Assembly: GCF_004354045.1 (NCBI RefSeq)
Contig: NZ_SMRT01000025.1
Span: 1-64,000 of the forward strand
DNA from: Paenibacillus piri
GTDB lineage: Bacteria; Bacillota; Bacilli; Paenibacillales; NBRC-103111
Length of the DNA stretch: 64,000 nucleotides
Direction of reading: 5' to 3'
The notes beneath the pieces were generated by a model that was not told the DNA's origin, searched no databases, and worked only from the letters and a program-made list of their open reading frames with translations. The position numbers and the translations under genes are program-made. Below, piece after piece: positions 16,188-24,456 of this stretch (position 1 is the first letter of the stretch; every line of letters begins with the position of its first letter).

Positions 16188-16677
16188 ATGAAAACAAGCA
16201 GGCGTATATTGGACATGATCAAGAATAGAATAGAAAAAAAACGGATATATTTCGGTCGAACAGGCAGGAACTAATATCTGGGTAATGGATGCCGGAATTG
16301 CTGCCTCCCATTCAGAAAACAGGACAATTGTTGTGAGACTCATACTAAGAACCACTGACAAAAGCGGAACAAGTTCTTATGTCGACGGTACGGACATCTA
16401 CATAAGTGTAGGTAATGAAATGAAAAAATCGATTTTGGTACGGGAGGATCTCTGGATAGCTGGTCCTCCCATTTTTCATGGCGGCACCGTCCCCGCAGCG
16501 CTCGCCTGGGTGCGGGAGCTCGCCGATCCGTTCTACATCCAGCTCAAAGACCCGTTCCTGAAACCAGAACAACGTATCGCCCTGAATGGGCACGACGAGA
16601 ACTACAAGCTGCCGAGCTCTCAAGACAAGCAAAAGCCATCATCCCCTGATCCCGGCGACTTCGACAAATACTTCTAA
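16188..16677 (+). pseudogene. unknown gene split by a poly(A) frameshift
   Basis: A start ATG at 16188 with agaggga site begins MKTSRRILDMIKNRIEKK. The frame is lost at a run of eight A (about 16228-16235). The next frame continues smoothly as GYISVEQAGTNIWVMDAGIA and on to a stop at 16677. Joining the two would give a protein of about 160 residues. The last third is GC-rich (IAGPPIFHGGTVPAALAWVR), unlike the AT-rich start, so a second junction near 16450 is possible. I do not recognise the family. Confidence 0.45.
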
Positions 16678-16782
16678 CCCCTGTTTGACCCCAAAAAAGC
16701 GACGGTAGCAACAGGAGCGTCACTAAATGCACCGACGGTACCGTCGAAAATTTTCCTAAGAAATGGAGCGAAACCAATATCG

Positions 16783-17918
16783 ATGACGCTAAGTGAAAAA
16801 GAAACACTCGCAATTGCCGCGATCATCCAAGAGCAGTTTGACGAGCACCTATCCCGCTTCCCCTACGCCAGATACCCAGTCGAGCCGCTGGACGAGTGGA
16901 AACGAATGTTTTGCGAACTTGCCACCGTGCCAATCACAGCGCTCAGGCGGGCGCTCGGCTGGCAGATCGGAGCCTGGCAGCGAAAAGACCTGCCCTCGGC
17001 CCACGGCAGGACGATCCTGAACACCGTCAAGTCTTGGCCCGAATTCGTTCAGAGCGCTGCCTTCGGGGCCGCGCAATCGTTTCGATTCTGGGAGAAGCGC
17101 CTGCCCGACTGGCAGCTTCAACGCCGCCGCTTTTCTCCTTAACCTGATGCACCCGGATGACTTCGAAATCGCCGACCAGCACCGCATACAGGCCATGACC
17201 GAGCTGCTCAAGGCGATCAACCACCAGGATAGCGAGCAAGCCTTTCTCGTTCCCTGCAAGACCTCGAGCGGTACTCCGAATTTTTCCGCGCGATCATGCC
17301 CAAGCTGTCCTTCGGGTCAAGGAATCGGCTGCAGCTAGACCGTTTCCTCAAGGCGTACGGCAACCGGTCAACCTCGACGAGCTCACCGTGGGCCAAGTGA
17401 CCGAGCGCCTGCCGCTCGGCACAGCTGGCATCTGCAACCCGGCCAGCTATAATTATGCCATGATCGCTCTGTTCGGCAACCAGAAAGGCCGAGATTACTA
17501 CCAATTGGATAGCCCTGCACTGCGAGAGGCTTTTACGGAACAGGCGAATCAATCTGCACGCGACATGAAGTTCTACATTAAACATGCAAATGAGCACATT
17601 AAAATCAATCCGAAATTCCTGAAATTTTGTAGTTCATCATACACCGAAAGGAAGGTGAAAACCATACATATAAACTACAAATGCCAAACTCTTACTGAAC
17701 AAGAAGATTTACTCGTTAATCGTATCGAAACATGCACCGAAACGATTGATGCTGTGCTGCAAAATGCTCTATCAAAAAGATGGCCCTATCCATCTGAATA
17801 CCGTCAGAGAAATCATTACGTCCATGCACGAAGTTCAAGTTAAGCTTGAACGAAAGCTACTGCTTTTGAAAATCGAAAAAAGGCTTGCTGCCCGACATAT
17901 GGACCGCAAGCCTTCATG
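16783..17918 (+). pseudogene. GC-rich unknown gene with several frameshifts
   Basis: Three successive frames read as one protein: an ATG at 16783 (MTLSEKETLAIAAIIQEQFD ... LRRALGWQIGAWQRKDLPSA), a second segment DFEIADQHRIQAMTELLKAI and ERYSEFFRAIMPKLSFGSRN, and a third LDELTVGQVTERLPLGTAGI with ASYNYAMIALFGNQKGRDYY. After about 17590 the sequence becomes AT-rich and reads another fragment that ends near 17918 (VREIITSMHEVQVKLERKLL). The family is unknown to me. The high GC content against AT-rich flanks suggests transfer followed by decay. Confidence 0.45.
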
Positions 17919-17988
17919 AGCGCCAGCAACCTATTTGTTTTTCAGCTTCTCCCACCCGAAAACAGACCGCAACACTTTCAGTGCTATC

Positions 17989-18139
17989 TGTTCGGTGAAA
18001 ATAAAGTTTTAGACTGGAGTCGTTGATTTAACGCGGTTTTTGAATTGATGAATCGTCAGCTTTTGATAAATAAGTTTTAGACTGATCCCTTAAAAGAAGC
18101 AGCGGCGAACCAAGACGTGAAAAATAAAGTCATAGACTG
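17989..18139 (+). repeat. left end of the Tn7-like element: three spaced transposase-binding sites
   Basis: Sites end with AGACTG at 18016, 18084 and 18139: aaataaagttttagactg, aaataagttttagactg and aaataaagtcatagactg. Their spacings are 68 and 55 bp. The first site begins 10 bp from the terminal TGTT, as in Tn7, where the 8-bp terminus precedes the first TnsB site. Confidence 0.85.
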
Positions 18140-18208
18140 CCGCTGTAGTCATTCAAATAACGTACCCTTTAGTATAACAATGCATCATCTCTGCAGTCCC
18201 CGAAAGAG

Positions 18209-18640
18209 TTAATGCACAATGAGGACTGGGCAACTTGATAGCTGTGAAACCTTGTGGCTGACACTTCCAAGCATCATTTCTTTTATGCCACTTAGCCCAC
18301 GGCTCCCAATAATAATGAGTTGCTGCTCGGTATTCCCTGCATATTTTAATATTTCATGTGCAGGATCTCCCTTAAGATGAACTGTTTCCGGGTTAATCCC
18401 CGCAGATTTTAATTTAGATTTGGCTTGTTGCAGCTGTTCCAAACTCGCTTTCTCCATTTCGTTCAATATTTCTTCCAAGAATTTCTCTGGTACATATGTC
18501 ATGCCATTCAACACATATTCCTGGCTGACATTAACCAAGGTAACTTGAGTTTGTTTGTTTTGGGCTATTTCAATGGTTGCATCGAGGAGTTTGTTCGTTA
18601 TTTCAGCTTTATCAATGGTCACCATAATTTTGTCAAACAT
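18209..18640 (-). CDS. universal stress protein, UspA family
   Basis: A 143-residue cytosolic protein with the alpha/beta Usp fold. The ATP-binding signature G-2X-G-9X-G(S) is present: GSRGLSGIKEMMLGSVSHKV (about residues 114-133), and the N-terminal Asp lies in MFDKIMVTIDKAE. The upstream ATG at 18649 overlaps the MFS stop by 4 bp. The site ggaaagga lies 9 nt before the ATG at 18640, so that start was chosen. It is the last gene of the cargo operon in the Tn7-like element, translationally coupled to the transporter. Confidence 0.9.
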   Translation of the reverse strand: MFDKIMVTIDKAEITNKLLDATIEIAQNKQTQVTLVNVSQEYVLNGMTYVPEKFLEEILNEMEKASLEQLQQAKSKLKSAGINPETVHLKGDPAHEILKYAGNTEQQLIIIGSRGLSGIKEMMLGSVSHKVSQLSSCPVLIVH

Positions 18641-18645
18641 ATTTA

Positions 18646-19878
18646 TCATCCTTTCCGTGGCAGCTCGTAACTATTTCGGCTACCTACAAAACGGTTTCTT
18701 GCTGCTCCTATACCGACTAAAAAGAGTAAGACCGCAGCGCCAAGCAGAATGAAAAGTGGCAGGTTCCAACTATTTGTCGCATCATGCAGATATCCTATAA
18801 GAGCAGGACCGACTGCGGCAAAAAGATATCCGATCGATTGCGCCATGCCAGACAGTTTCGCTGCTTGATGCGCATTTTCAGTACGTAACCCGAAAAACAT
18901 CATGGACAAACTAAAGGCGAAGCCTCCACCAATTCCGAGCATGATGATCCACAACAGAATCATATTGGAGCTTCCGTAAAGAAGTCCAATCGTTCCCGTC
19001 AAAAGCAAAATGGTTGTAATGACCACTAACAACCGTTGGCTAGACATGCGCCCAGCAATAACGGGGACAATAAAGGCAAATGGAAGCATAACTAACTGCA
19101 TGATCGAGAGGTACCATCCGGATTGGTTGGAGTGAATTCCTTGCTGCTTTAAAATTTCAGGCAACCATGCGATCAACACATAGAAAATCATGGACTGTAT
19201 ACCCATAAACAAAGTTACTTGCCAGGCAATGGGGGATTGCCAGACATTCACATCGTTGCTGGTCATCTGTTGACTCGTCGTGTTTGTTTGCTTCGTTTGA
19301 TTTCTTAATTGGGGTAACCAACAGAGGATCGATACAAAGCTTAGAATCCCCCATATTCCCAATGCTCCCTGCCATTTTAGACCTACGCTCACGGCTAGAG
19401 GCACACTGATTCCCGATGCGATTGCTCCACATAAACTCATTGAAATGGAGTAAACACCTGTCATGGAGCCAATTTTATTTGGGAAATCCCTTTTGATTAT
19501 ACTTGGCAATAATACATTACATACGGCAATTGCGAATCCAAGAATTGCTGTCCCAATAAACAGATTAGCTGCGCCAGATAAAGAACGTATTACAATACCT
19601 ACAGTCAGAAAGAGTAAGGCGATCATTATGATACGTTCAACCCCATACCTTTGTCCTAATTTTGGTACTAGAGGCGATAATAAAGCAAAGGCAAGCAAGG
19701 GTACCGTTGTGATCAGACCTGCTAATGTATTTGAAATATGAACATCATCCCTTATTAGGCTCACTAAAGGACTGACTGATGTTAAGGGAGTACGTAAATT
19801 AGCTGCAATAACAATAATGCCGAGAATGATCAGCCCTATAGAGGATGGTACGGCTTTATTATTTTGTTTGTTCGGCAT
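18646..19878 (-). CDS. MFS transporter of the CynX/NimT group
   Basis: A 410-residue membrane protein with about twelve predicted transmembrane helices. The N-terminal hallmark of this family is present: GIIVIAANLRTPLTSVSPLV, followed by LLAFALLSPLVPKLGQRYGV (the MFS loop 2-3 motif). Known members transport cyanate (CynX) or 2-nitroimidazole (NimT), while most relatives have no proven substrate. It is coupled to the downstream universal stress gene. A divergent-type inverted repeat lies in its promoter region (19960-20012), and the XRE-cupin gene is upstream on the same strand, with a terminator between. Confidence 0.92.
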   Translation of the reverse strand: MPNKQNNKAVPSSIGLIILGIIVIAANLRTPLTSVSPLVSLIRDDVHISNTLAGLITTVPLLAFALLSPLVPKLGQRYGVERIIMIALLFLTVGIVIRSLSGAANLFIGTAILGFAIAVCNVLLPSIIKRDFPNKIGSMTGVYSISMSLCGAIASGISVPLAVSVGLKWQGALGIWGILSFVSILCWLPQLRNQTKQTNTTSQQMTSNDVNVWQSPIAWQVTLFMGIQSMIFYVLIAWLPEILKQQGIHSNQSGWYLSIMQLVMLPFAFIVPVIAGRMSSQRLLVVITTILLLTGTIGLLYGSSNMILLWIIMLGIGGGFAFSLSMMFFGLRTENAHQAAKLSGMAQSIGYLFAAVGPALIGYLHDATNSWNLPLFILLGAAVLLFLVGIGAARNRFVGSRNSYELPRKG

Positions 19879-19959
19879 TCTTAATTTCTCCTTCCTGAAT
19901 TCTTACGTATTATTTGCTTCCTGCTGATTAAAAAAAACGATACATCCGCGCGAACAAAT

Positions 19960-20012
19960 AAAGTATATTATAGTATATAATTTTTATCAATAAGTATTTT
20001 ATAATATACTTT
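19960..20012 (-). promoter_or_regulatory. 13-bp inverted repeat in the MFS promoter region (probable operator)
   Basis: AAAGTATATTATA at 19960-19972 is the exact reverse complement of TATAATATACTTT at 20000-20012. The core agtatattat also occurs upstream of the XRE-cupin gene (about 20688-20697). The repeats could carry the -10 region and be bound by the XRE-cupin protein. Confidence 0.55.
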
Positions 20013-20030
20013 GATTCATCTAAAAACAAA

Positions 20031-20074
20031 AATACAACTCTGAAATTCCCGTCATGGAATTCAGAGTTGTATTT
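20031..20074 (-). terminator. rho-independent terminator after the XRE-cupin gene
   Basis: The long stem aatacaactctgaaattcc / ggaattcagagttgtatt with a 6-nt loop lies 21 bp past the stop codon. It separates regulator and transporter transcription. Confidence 0.85.
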
Positions 20075-20094
20075 AATAAGTGGAATTTTCGACT

Positions 20095-20664
20095 TTAGAA
20101 ATCGTACTTCAAGGATATATGGAGCACTGTTTCGCTATCCGTATGATTGGTATAAGAATGAGGACAATCTGCACGAAAACTGATAGTATCATATTGATTC
20201 AATGTGTAAATCTCTCCATTGACTTGAATTTCAATGGAACCAGTCATGACTGTCGCAATTTCAGTTGTATTGACATGATGACCTTCAGGCTGATACGAGC
20301 TATTTGGCTGTAAGTAAGCCCGACACATTTCAATATCGTTACTTTTAAAGATTGGTTCAATGATCCAATTTTTTTGATCATTAGAAAAACGCAGTCCTTC
20401 ACCTGCTCGATACAAACTAGCAGAGTCTTCTGATTTGAACAAAGCCAATAGCGGTAAAGATATACCTTTTGAAATTTTCCATATAATCGCCAAAGTTGGA
20501 TTTGTCTCGCCACGTTCGATATTACCTAGAGTAAGTTTGCTTACGCCCGTTAGTTCCGATAAGTCGTCTAAGCTCATGTTTTTTTCTTTTCTGTACTTTT
20601 TCAAGGCAACACCGATTTGTAATACAATTTCTTTTGATTCATTGATTTCATCCATTAGATTCAC
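20095..20664 (-). CDS. XRE-family regulator with C-terminal cupin domain
   Basis: A 189-residue protein. The helix-turn-helix is at residues 15-70 (ALKKYRKEKNMSLDDLSELT, GVSKLTLGNIERGETNPTLA). A cupin_2 barrel follows (SYQPEGHHVNTTEIATVMTG, YDTISFRADCPHSYTNHTD), with two His that could bind metal or ligand. The architecture is that of PuuR/SutR-like repressors that sense a small ligand through the cupin. It lies in the Tn7-like element just upstream of the MFS transporter gene and probably controls it. Confidence 0.9.
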   Translation of the reverse strand: MNLMDEINESKEIVLQIGVALKKYRKEKNMSLDDLSELTGVSKLTLGNIERGETNPTLAIIWKISKGISLPLLALFKSEDSASLYRAGEGLRFSNDQKNWIIEPIFKSNDIEMCRAYLQPNSSYQPEGHHVNTTEIATVMTGSIEIQVNGEIYTLNQYDTISFRADCPHSYTNHTDSETVLHISLKYDF

Positions 20665-20756
20665 CTCAACAAAAAACAGTTATAGCTAGTATATTATTTA
20701 TCTAGATTCTTTTCCATACGAGTAGTATTTGATGGTGGACTACACTCCTATGAAAA

Positions 20757-20785
20757 AATAATCTGCCCGTTTAGCTTAATGAAAC
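20757..20785. repeat. dispersed intergenic repeat, core (copy 10)
   Basis: The sequence aataatctgcccgtttagcttaatgaaac lies a few bases inside the right end of the Tn7-like element. The repeat family has therefore also entered the element's cargo space. Confidence 0.5.
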
Positions 20786-20790
20786 TTCGT

Positions 20791-20880
20791 CAGTCTAATA
20801 CTTTATTTACTCAGTCTACAACTTTATTTTCCTAGTCTAATACTTTATTTTTCAGTCTAATACTTTATTTTTTTCTAACA
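20791..20880 (-). repeat. right end of the Tn7-like element: four tandem transposase-binding sites
   Basis: Head-to-tail copies of CAGTCTAATACTTTATTT start at 20791, 20812, 20833 and 20853. They are in inverse orientation to the left-end sites, and the terminal TAACA ends at 20880. Four abutting sites on one side and three spaced sites on the other is the classical Tn7 arrangement. Confidence 0.87.
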
Positions 20881-21099
20881 CTATCTCCCGATCCTCAGGG
20901 GGCCGGTCAACCAAGAGTCCGACGATCTTACCTAACGCATCTTTTCGCTTCATAGGGTCAAGAAAACGAAATATCTCCTCAAATGATACGCCTAGCCCTT
21001 CAATAATTTTCTCCAAAGTTTCGAGCGTTAAGTTTTTCTCACCCCGCTCCACCTGACCCAAATAGTTTGTATGTATACCCGCCAACCAATGCAAGCACA

Positions 21100-21860
21100 C
21101 TGGTGGCTTACCTCAGATCGGCTATTCGGTCGATCCGTTAACCAAGCAATACGTCATCAACGAGGACGAGCGTGGCATCGTCAAAACGGTTTTCTCTATG
21201 TTTCTCGCAGGCCATGGATATAACCAAATCATCCGGGAACTCGCCGAGAAAGGCTACAAGTCGCGCTACGGTCGCCCCATCAGCAAAGGCTCCTTGTACA
21301 ACATTCTCAGCTGCGAGAAGTACACCGGAACATACATTTTCAACCTGACCGACGGCAAAGACGCGGAAGGCAAGCGTAACAGCAATCGCAAGTAGAGTGA
21401 TGAAGATGTAATCCGAGTGGAAGGCGGATTTCGAAAAGGCCCAAGAAAAAATGAACGGCAACAAGAAATCTCCTGGTTCGTATAAAGCGAAGGAAATGTA
21501 CCTACTGAGCCGGCTGATCGTGTGCGGGGAGTGCCTAAAGAACGTAGGCCCCGCTTTCTCCATGATGGGTAACACCAAGTTCAGCGGGCGCAATAAGCTA
21601 AAGTATGTCACCTGTCGCTGTGGAAATCGGGATCGGACCTATTCCCATGCTTGCAAAGCAGCTAAACGATTTTCAGCGGTCAAAAGAAGCGGGCATCGAA
21701 GAAACGAAGGAACGGTTGGAAAAGAGCTTGGAGGGCATCGAACGGCAAATTGCGAATATTGTCAACGCCATCGCCAGTGGCGTATCCAACGCCACACTCA
21801 TCGACAAGCTGGAGGAACTGGAGAAACAGAAACTCAGCATTGAGCAGAAACTGCTTGAGG
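21100..21860 (+). pseudogene. large serine recombinase remnant
   Basis: The catalytic N-terminal domain is missing. The readable part starts TGGLPQIGYSVDPLTKQYVI and covers the recombinase domain (IVKTVFSMFLAGHGYNQIIR, SLYNILSCEKYTGTYIFN). It meets a stop at about 21394, resumes with the zinc-ribbon region (LLSRLIVCGECLKNVGPAFS, then a CRCG), and ends with the coiled coil in another frame (SKEAGIEETKERLEKSLEGI, LIDKLEELEKQKLSIEQKL). At least two frame changes and both end truncations show it is dead. It may be debris of the element that once occupied this site. Confidence 0.8.
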
Positions 21861-21861
21861 T

Positions 21862-21960
21862 TGTATTTCTTGACCGTACGGGACTTCACATTCATGATGC
21901 AGGCAACGGTTTTCTGCGATACCTGGACGCCTTGTCTCTTCAAGACTTGCCACACCTTAG
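21862..21960 (-). mobile_element. internal fragment of an IS3-family OrfB
   Basis: The minus strand reads VWQVLKRQGVQVSQKTVACI and KSRTVKKYN, the typical 'V...L...G..vs.kTVarlM' region near the N-terminus of IS3 OrfB. It is too short and in the wrong order to belong to the adjacent IS3 piece. Confidence 0.6.
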
Positions 21961-21968
21961 GGTGTAAT

Positions 21969-22435
21969 GCCCCCTATTGTCAAGACACGATTTTTTGAGG
22001 AATAAGTTAATCCTCCTTGTCGTGTAGTCTAGCAATTTAGGATGCGATTTTTTCAGATGAATGGGCATAGAATTGATCGGGCTTTGCTCCGCCTAGCGAT
22101 TTATGAGGCCGTTCCTGGTTGTAAAATTGAACATAACGAGCTATCCCTTTACGCAGCGCGCGAGGGTCTTCGAATTCGTTGAGGAAGATACATTCGTACT
22201 TGAGCGACCGAAAATAACGCTCTGTTCGGCTGTTATCCGTTGCCCGGCCTTTACCGTCCATCGAGACCTTCACTTCTGCTTTCTCTAGCAGTTCAAGATA
22301 ACCAGCATTGGTGAAATGGGAGCCCTGGTCGCTGTTCATAATCTCGGGCTTACCGAGGCTGAATGCGCGTTTTAGGCATCTCAGAACAAAGCCCTTTTCG
22401 AGCGTGTTGGACAGTTCTCGTCTTCCCTCCGAAAT
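21969..22435 (-). mobile_element. 3' part of an IS3-family element (OrfB C-terminus and one IS end)
   Basis: OrfB fragment 22037-22420 reads LEKGFVLRCLKRAFSLGKPE and NSDQGSHFTNAGYLELLEKA, then ERYFRSLKYECIFLNEFED. These include the second Asp region and the final Glu of the DDE catalytic triad, with a normal stop at 22037. Downstream, tgccccctattgtcaagaca at 21969-21988 is the IS end. The 5' half is missing beyond about 22430, and the adjoining sequence contains attttacagaccctttggtt, which resembles the IS256-type end at 15814. Confidence 0.75.
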
Positions 22436-22533
22436 GGATGATCTGATGGAACTTAGTATGTCCCATTTATATCCGTTTCAAAGGTTCCACGTTTCATTTT
22501 ACAGACCCTTTGGTTCGGGAGATAAGGACTCAA

Positions 22534-22965
22534 ATGAGAACTAGAATAAAGAAAACTACTCGTCTATTTATTATTATCTTAATTTCTGCGGGAGTCTCTT
22601 TATTCTTTTGTACTTATAATAATAAGCTGGATAAGATCAACATATTAAATGACGATATTATTGTAAACTTATTAAGTGGATTACTAGCTTTATCAATCGC
22701 TGTAATTACTCTTATTTATACCTTACTTGATAAAATACGCGAAAAATTAAAAAAATTTAATAATGAAGAAATTGATAAAAAAGTTGCTGCACTATTTAAA
22801 TCCTTGCAAAATGATACTTGGGCAATTCTTATCTTCTTAGTAACGATCATTGTAGTTATTTTATTACGAGATACGGACGTGCCTTTGGCCTTCTTCGCAA
22901 TTGCTGATATTGTTTCAACATTATTTTCGTTGTTAAATACATTGAGTAAAATACCAACTAAATAA
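22534..22965 (+). CDS. small membrane protein, unknown family
   Basis: A 143-residue AT-rich coded protein with four likely hydrophobic segments (LFIIILISAGVSLFFC, LLSGLLALSIAVITLIYTLL, TWAILIFLVTIIVVILLRDT and PLAFFAIADIVSTLF). A charged middle section (DKIREKLKKFNNEEIDKKVA) separates the pairs. The ATG at 22534 with aagga 6 nt upstream is preferred to an earlier frame start. It sits between IS debris and a DUF4145 gene and resembles small membrane components of defence or phage islands, but no function is claimed. Confidence 0.6.
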   Translation: MRTRIKKTTRLFIIILISAGVSLFFCTYNNKLDKINILNDDIIVNLLSGLLALSIAVITLIYTLLDKIREKLKKFNNEEIDKKVAALFKSLQNDTWAILIFLVTIIVVILLRDTDVPLAFFAIADIVSTLFSLLNTLSKIPTK

Positions 22966-23009
22966 GCTCCAAGCTCTTTCATGTAATACTAATTAGAGTA
23001 ACGGTGGTA

Positions 23010-23078
23010 ATCGGACCCGCCGGCATACCATTAAATATCTAACGGTATGCTTGCGTCTGTTTCTGTGCCGGGTCCGAT
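23010..23078. other. nested inverted repeat upstream of the DUF4145 gene
   Basis: ATCGGACCC (23010-23018) pairs with GGGTCCGAT (23070-23078). Inside it, GGCATACC (23022-23029) can pair with GGTATGC (23044-23050). The RNA would fold into a two-tier stem 35 nt before the coding start. It could be a leader structure or the footprint of a small inverted-repeat element. Confidence 0.5.
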
Positions 23079-23114
23079 GTGTAGGTATTGTGTACAATTT
23101 CGGGGGTGTTTGAT

Positions 23115-23798
23115 GTGAGGGAAATCCAATATATGGATTTAGATACAGGTTCGCAAAATTATCAGTTTGCTCAAGTAAATAGATTTCCGGATATGTGTCC
23201 ACACTGTAATACTGGTATTGATGTGATTGATCGACAAGGATATTTGAAAACCGGCATTCTTCAAGTAGTCTTTTTTTGTCCTATTAATTCTTGCTCAAAA
23301 ATATTTATTGCAATATATCATAAAATGATAGTCAAGAATCCCCTAGATCCTTTTCAATATTCCTTACATGGCACTCAACCACGAAGACAGCCCTCAGGAC
23401 AGAGTTTCGATGAAATAATTACTAAACTATCACCTGAATTCGTAAGTATATATAAGCAATCAGCTCGGGCCGAAGAGTATGGATTAAATCAAGTTTGTGG
23501 TATTGGTTATCGTAAATCTTTGGAATTCCTTATTAAGGACTACCTTGTAAGTAAGAATCCTGAGAGGAGGGAAGAGATTTTAAAAAAGCCACTTGGCCAG
23601 TGCATTAAAGATGATATCAGTGATACTCGAATAAAGAATATGGCAAAGCTGGCAACTTGGCTTGGCAATGATGAAACCCACTATATACGAAAACATGAAG
23701 ATATGAACATTGATGATCTAAAGAAACTAATCGAGGCAACCAGATACTGGATTTCAATGGAATCAACAACCTCTGATTACGAAGACCGGCTTACTTAA
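23115..23798 (+). CDS. DUF4145-like protein
   Basis: A 227-residue AT-rich coded protein. An N-terminal zinc-ribbon-like segment has CPHCNTGIDVIDRQG and FFCPINSCSKIF (CxxC...CxxxxC). The C-terminal part (YGLNQVCGIGYRKSLEFLIK, LATWLGNDETHYIRKHED) matches the helical DUF4145 domain, often found in restriction-linked and abortive-infection-like proteins. A GTG start at 23115 preceded by gggggtg was chosen over an upstream ATG. Its island neighbourhood agrees with a defence-type accessory role, which is not proven. Confidence 0.65.
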   Translation: MREIQYMDLDTGSQNYQFAQVNRFPDMCPHCNTGIDVIDRQGYLKTGILQVVFFCPINSCSKIFIAIYHKMIVKNPLDPFQYSLHGTQPRRQPSGQSFDEIITKLSPEFVSIYKQSARAEEYGLNQVCGIGYRKSLEFLIKDYLVSKNPERREEILKKPLGQCIKDDISDTRIKNMAKLATWLGNDETHYIRKHEDMNIDDLKKLIEATRYWISMESTTSDYEDRLT

Positions 23799-24456
23799 AT
23801 ACCAATAAATCAATTAATTGGGATAGTGCAGTAAAACAAAAAGCAAGCCCAGATAATAGAGGTTGAAGGCGACCTGAACCCAACGAAGTAATTATGAAAA
23901 TGGGAGCCCTAGAGTTAATTCCAAGGCTCCGCCAGTAAACTATTGACTGAAATGAGTTTTACACATATTTTACACATAAGGTTTTAAAAACATTGATATA
24001 TCGACCGCTTTAGACAATTATTTACGTCCTCCTGGGACTTATGATAAAAGCCACGTGTGGCTTTTTTGCGTTTTAGGGGAAGATTAGGAACCCTCGACCG
24101 AGGGGGGACGTCGGAGCACGTTGCCATTCCCGGAATGGCGGCGCGAAGTCTCGACCAAAGGGAGAGTATCCCTCCTGGGACGCACTTAGGTTATTATAAG
24201 GTAAATCATAAAACGCTAGAATCCTTGGTACGTAAGGTTTTTTTTGGGGGGGGTCGTTGTCCAAGAATATCATAGAAAAACATAAGAAATGAATTCTTTC
24301 TACACAAATTCTACACACGCCACCTTTCAATTTGACTCAAGCATTTTCCCGAAAATCCTCGTAGTATGGTTTTCATCTTCTTTACGTAACTCCTTTATGA
24401 TGTGGGCATAATATGGTTTACTGTATCGACAATTCGGATAGATGGAGGTAATTATC
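23799..24456. other. gene-poor junction region
   Basis: No intact gene is visible. It contains a hairpin gggagccctagagttaattccaaggctcc near 23900-23930, a terminator at 24047-24066, and two similar strings, acgtcctcctgggac (24023-24037) and tccctcctgggacgcac (24168-24184). These could be the remains of a recombination site. A G run of nine lies near 24247. Confidence 0.4.
24047..24066 (+). terminator. rho-independent terminator
   Basis: A perfect stem aaaagccac / gtggctttt ends in a T run. No gene directly upstream on the plus strand can be identified, other than the DUF4145 gene 250 bp away. Confidence 0.65.

Larger units (their letters stand above)
17989..20880. mobile_element. non-autonomous Tn7-like transposon with stress/efflux cargo
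   Basis: The 2892-bp element starts TGTTCGGTGA and ends with the reverse complement of TGTTAGAAAA; the terminal 28 bp of the two ends agree at 23 positions. The left end carries three spaced copies of AAATAAAGTTTTAGACTG-like sites (17999-18139). The right end has four head-to-tail copies (20791-20870). This is the asymmetric site layout known for TnsB binding in Tn7. It is flanked by a perfect 5-bp duplication CTATC (17984-17988 and 20881-20885), the Tn7 duplication length. It encodes a universal stress protein, an MFS transporter and an XRE-cupin regulator, but no tnsA, tnsB or tnsC. It must have been moved by proteins supplied in trans. Confidence 0.88.
17931..21095 (-). pseudogene. XRE-family regulator interrupted by the Tn7-like element (and truncated at its 5' end)
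   Basis: The part at 20881-21095 reads AGIHTNYLGQVERGEKNLTL, ETLEKIIEGLGVSFEEIF and ends in PPEDREI at the right transposon end. If the element 17989-20880 and one copy of CTATC are removed, the frame continues without a break as ALKVLRSVFGWEKLKNK and stops at TAG 17931-17933. That is the expected end of this XRE family. The N-terminal 20-25 residues of the helix-turn-helix are missing at a junction with a recombinase remnant near 21095. The gene was therefore already a fragment, or was later truncated. Confidence 0.85.

Noticed and set aside
16783..17142. Intact functional gene of 119 codons
   Set aside because: The similarity in style continues downstream in other frames, so this is the first part of a frameshifted larger gene.
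20791..20872. CRISPR array (four 18-bp repeats in a row)
   Set aside because: Units are head to tail with only 2-3 bases between, no spacers of 30 bp and no cas genes. They pair with inverted copies at 17996-18139 as transposon ends.
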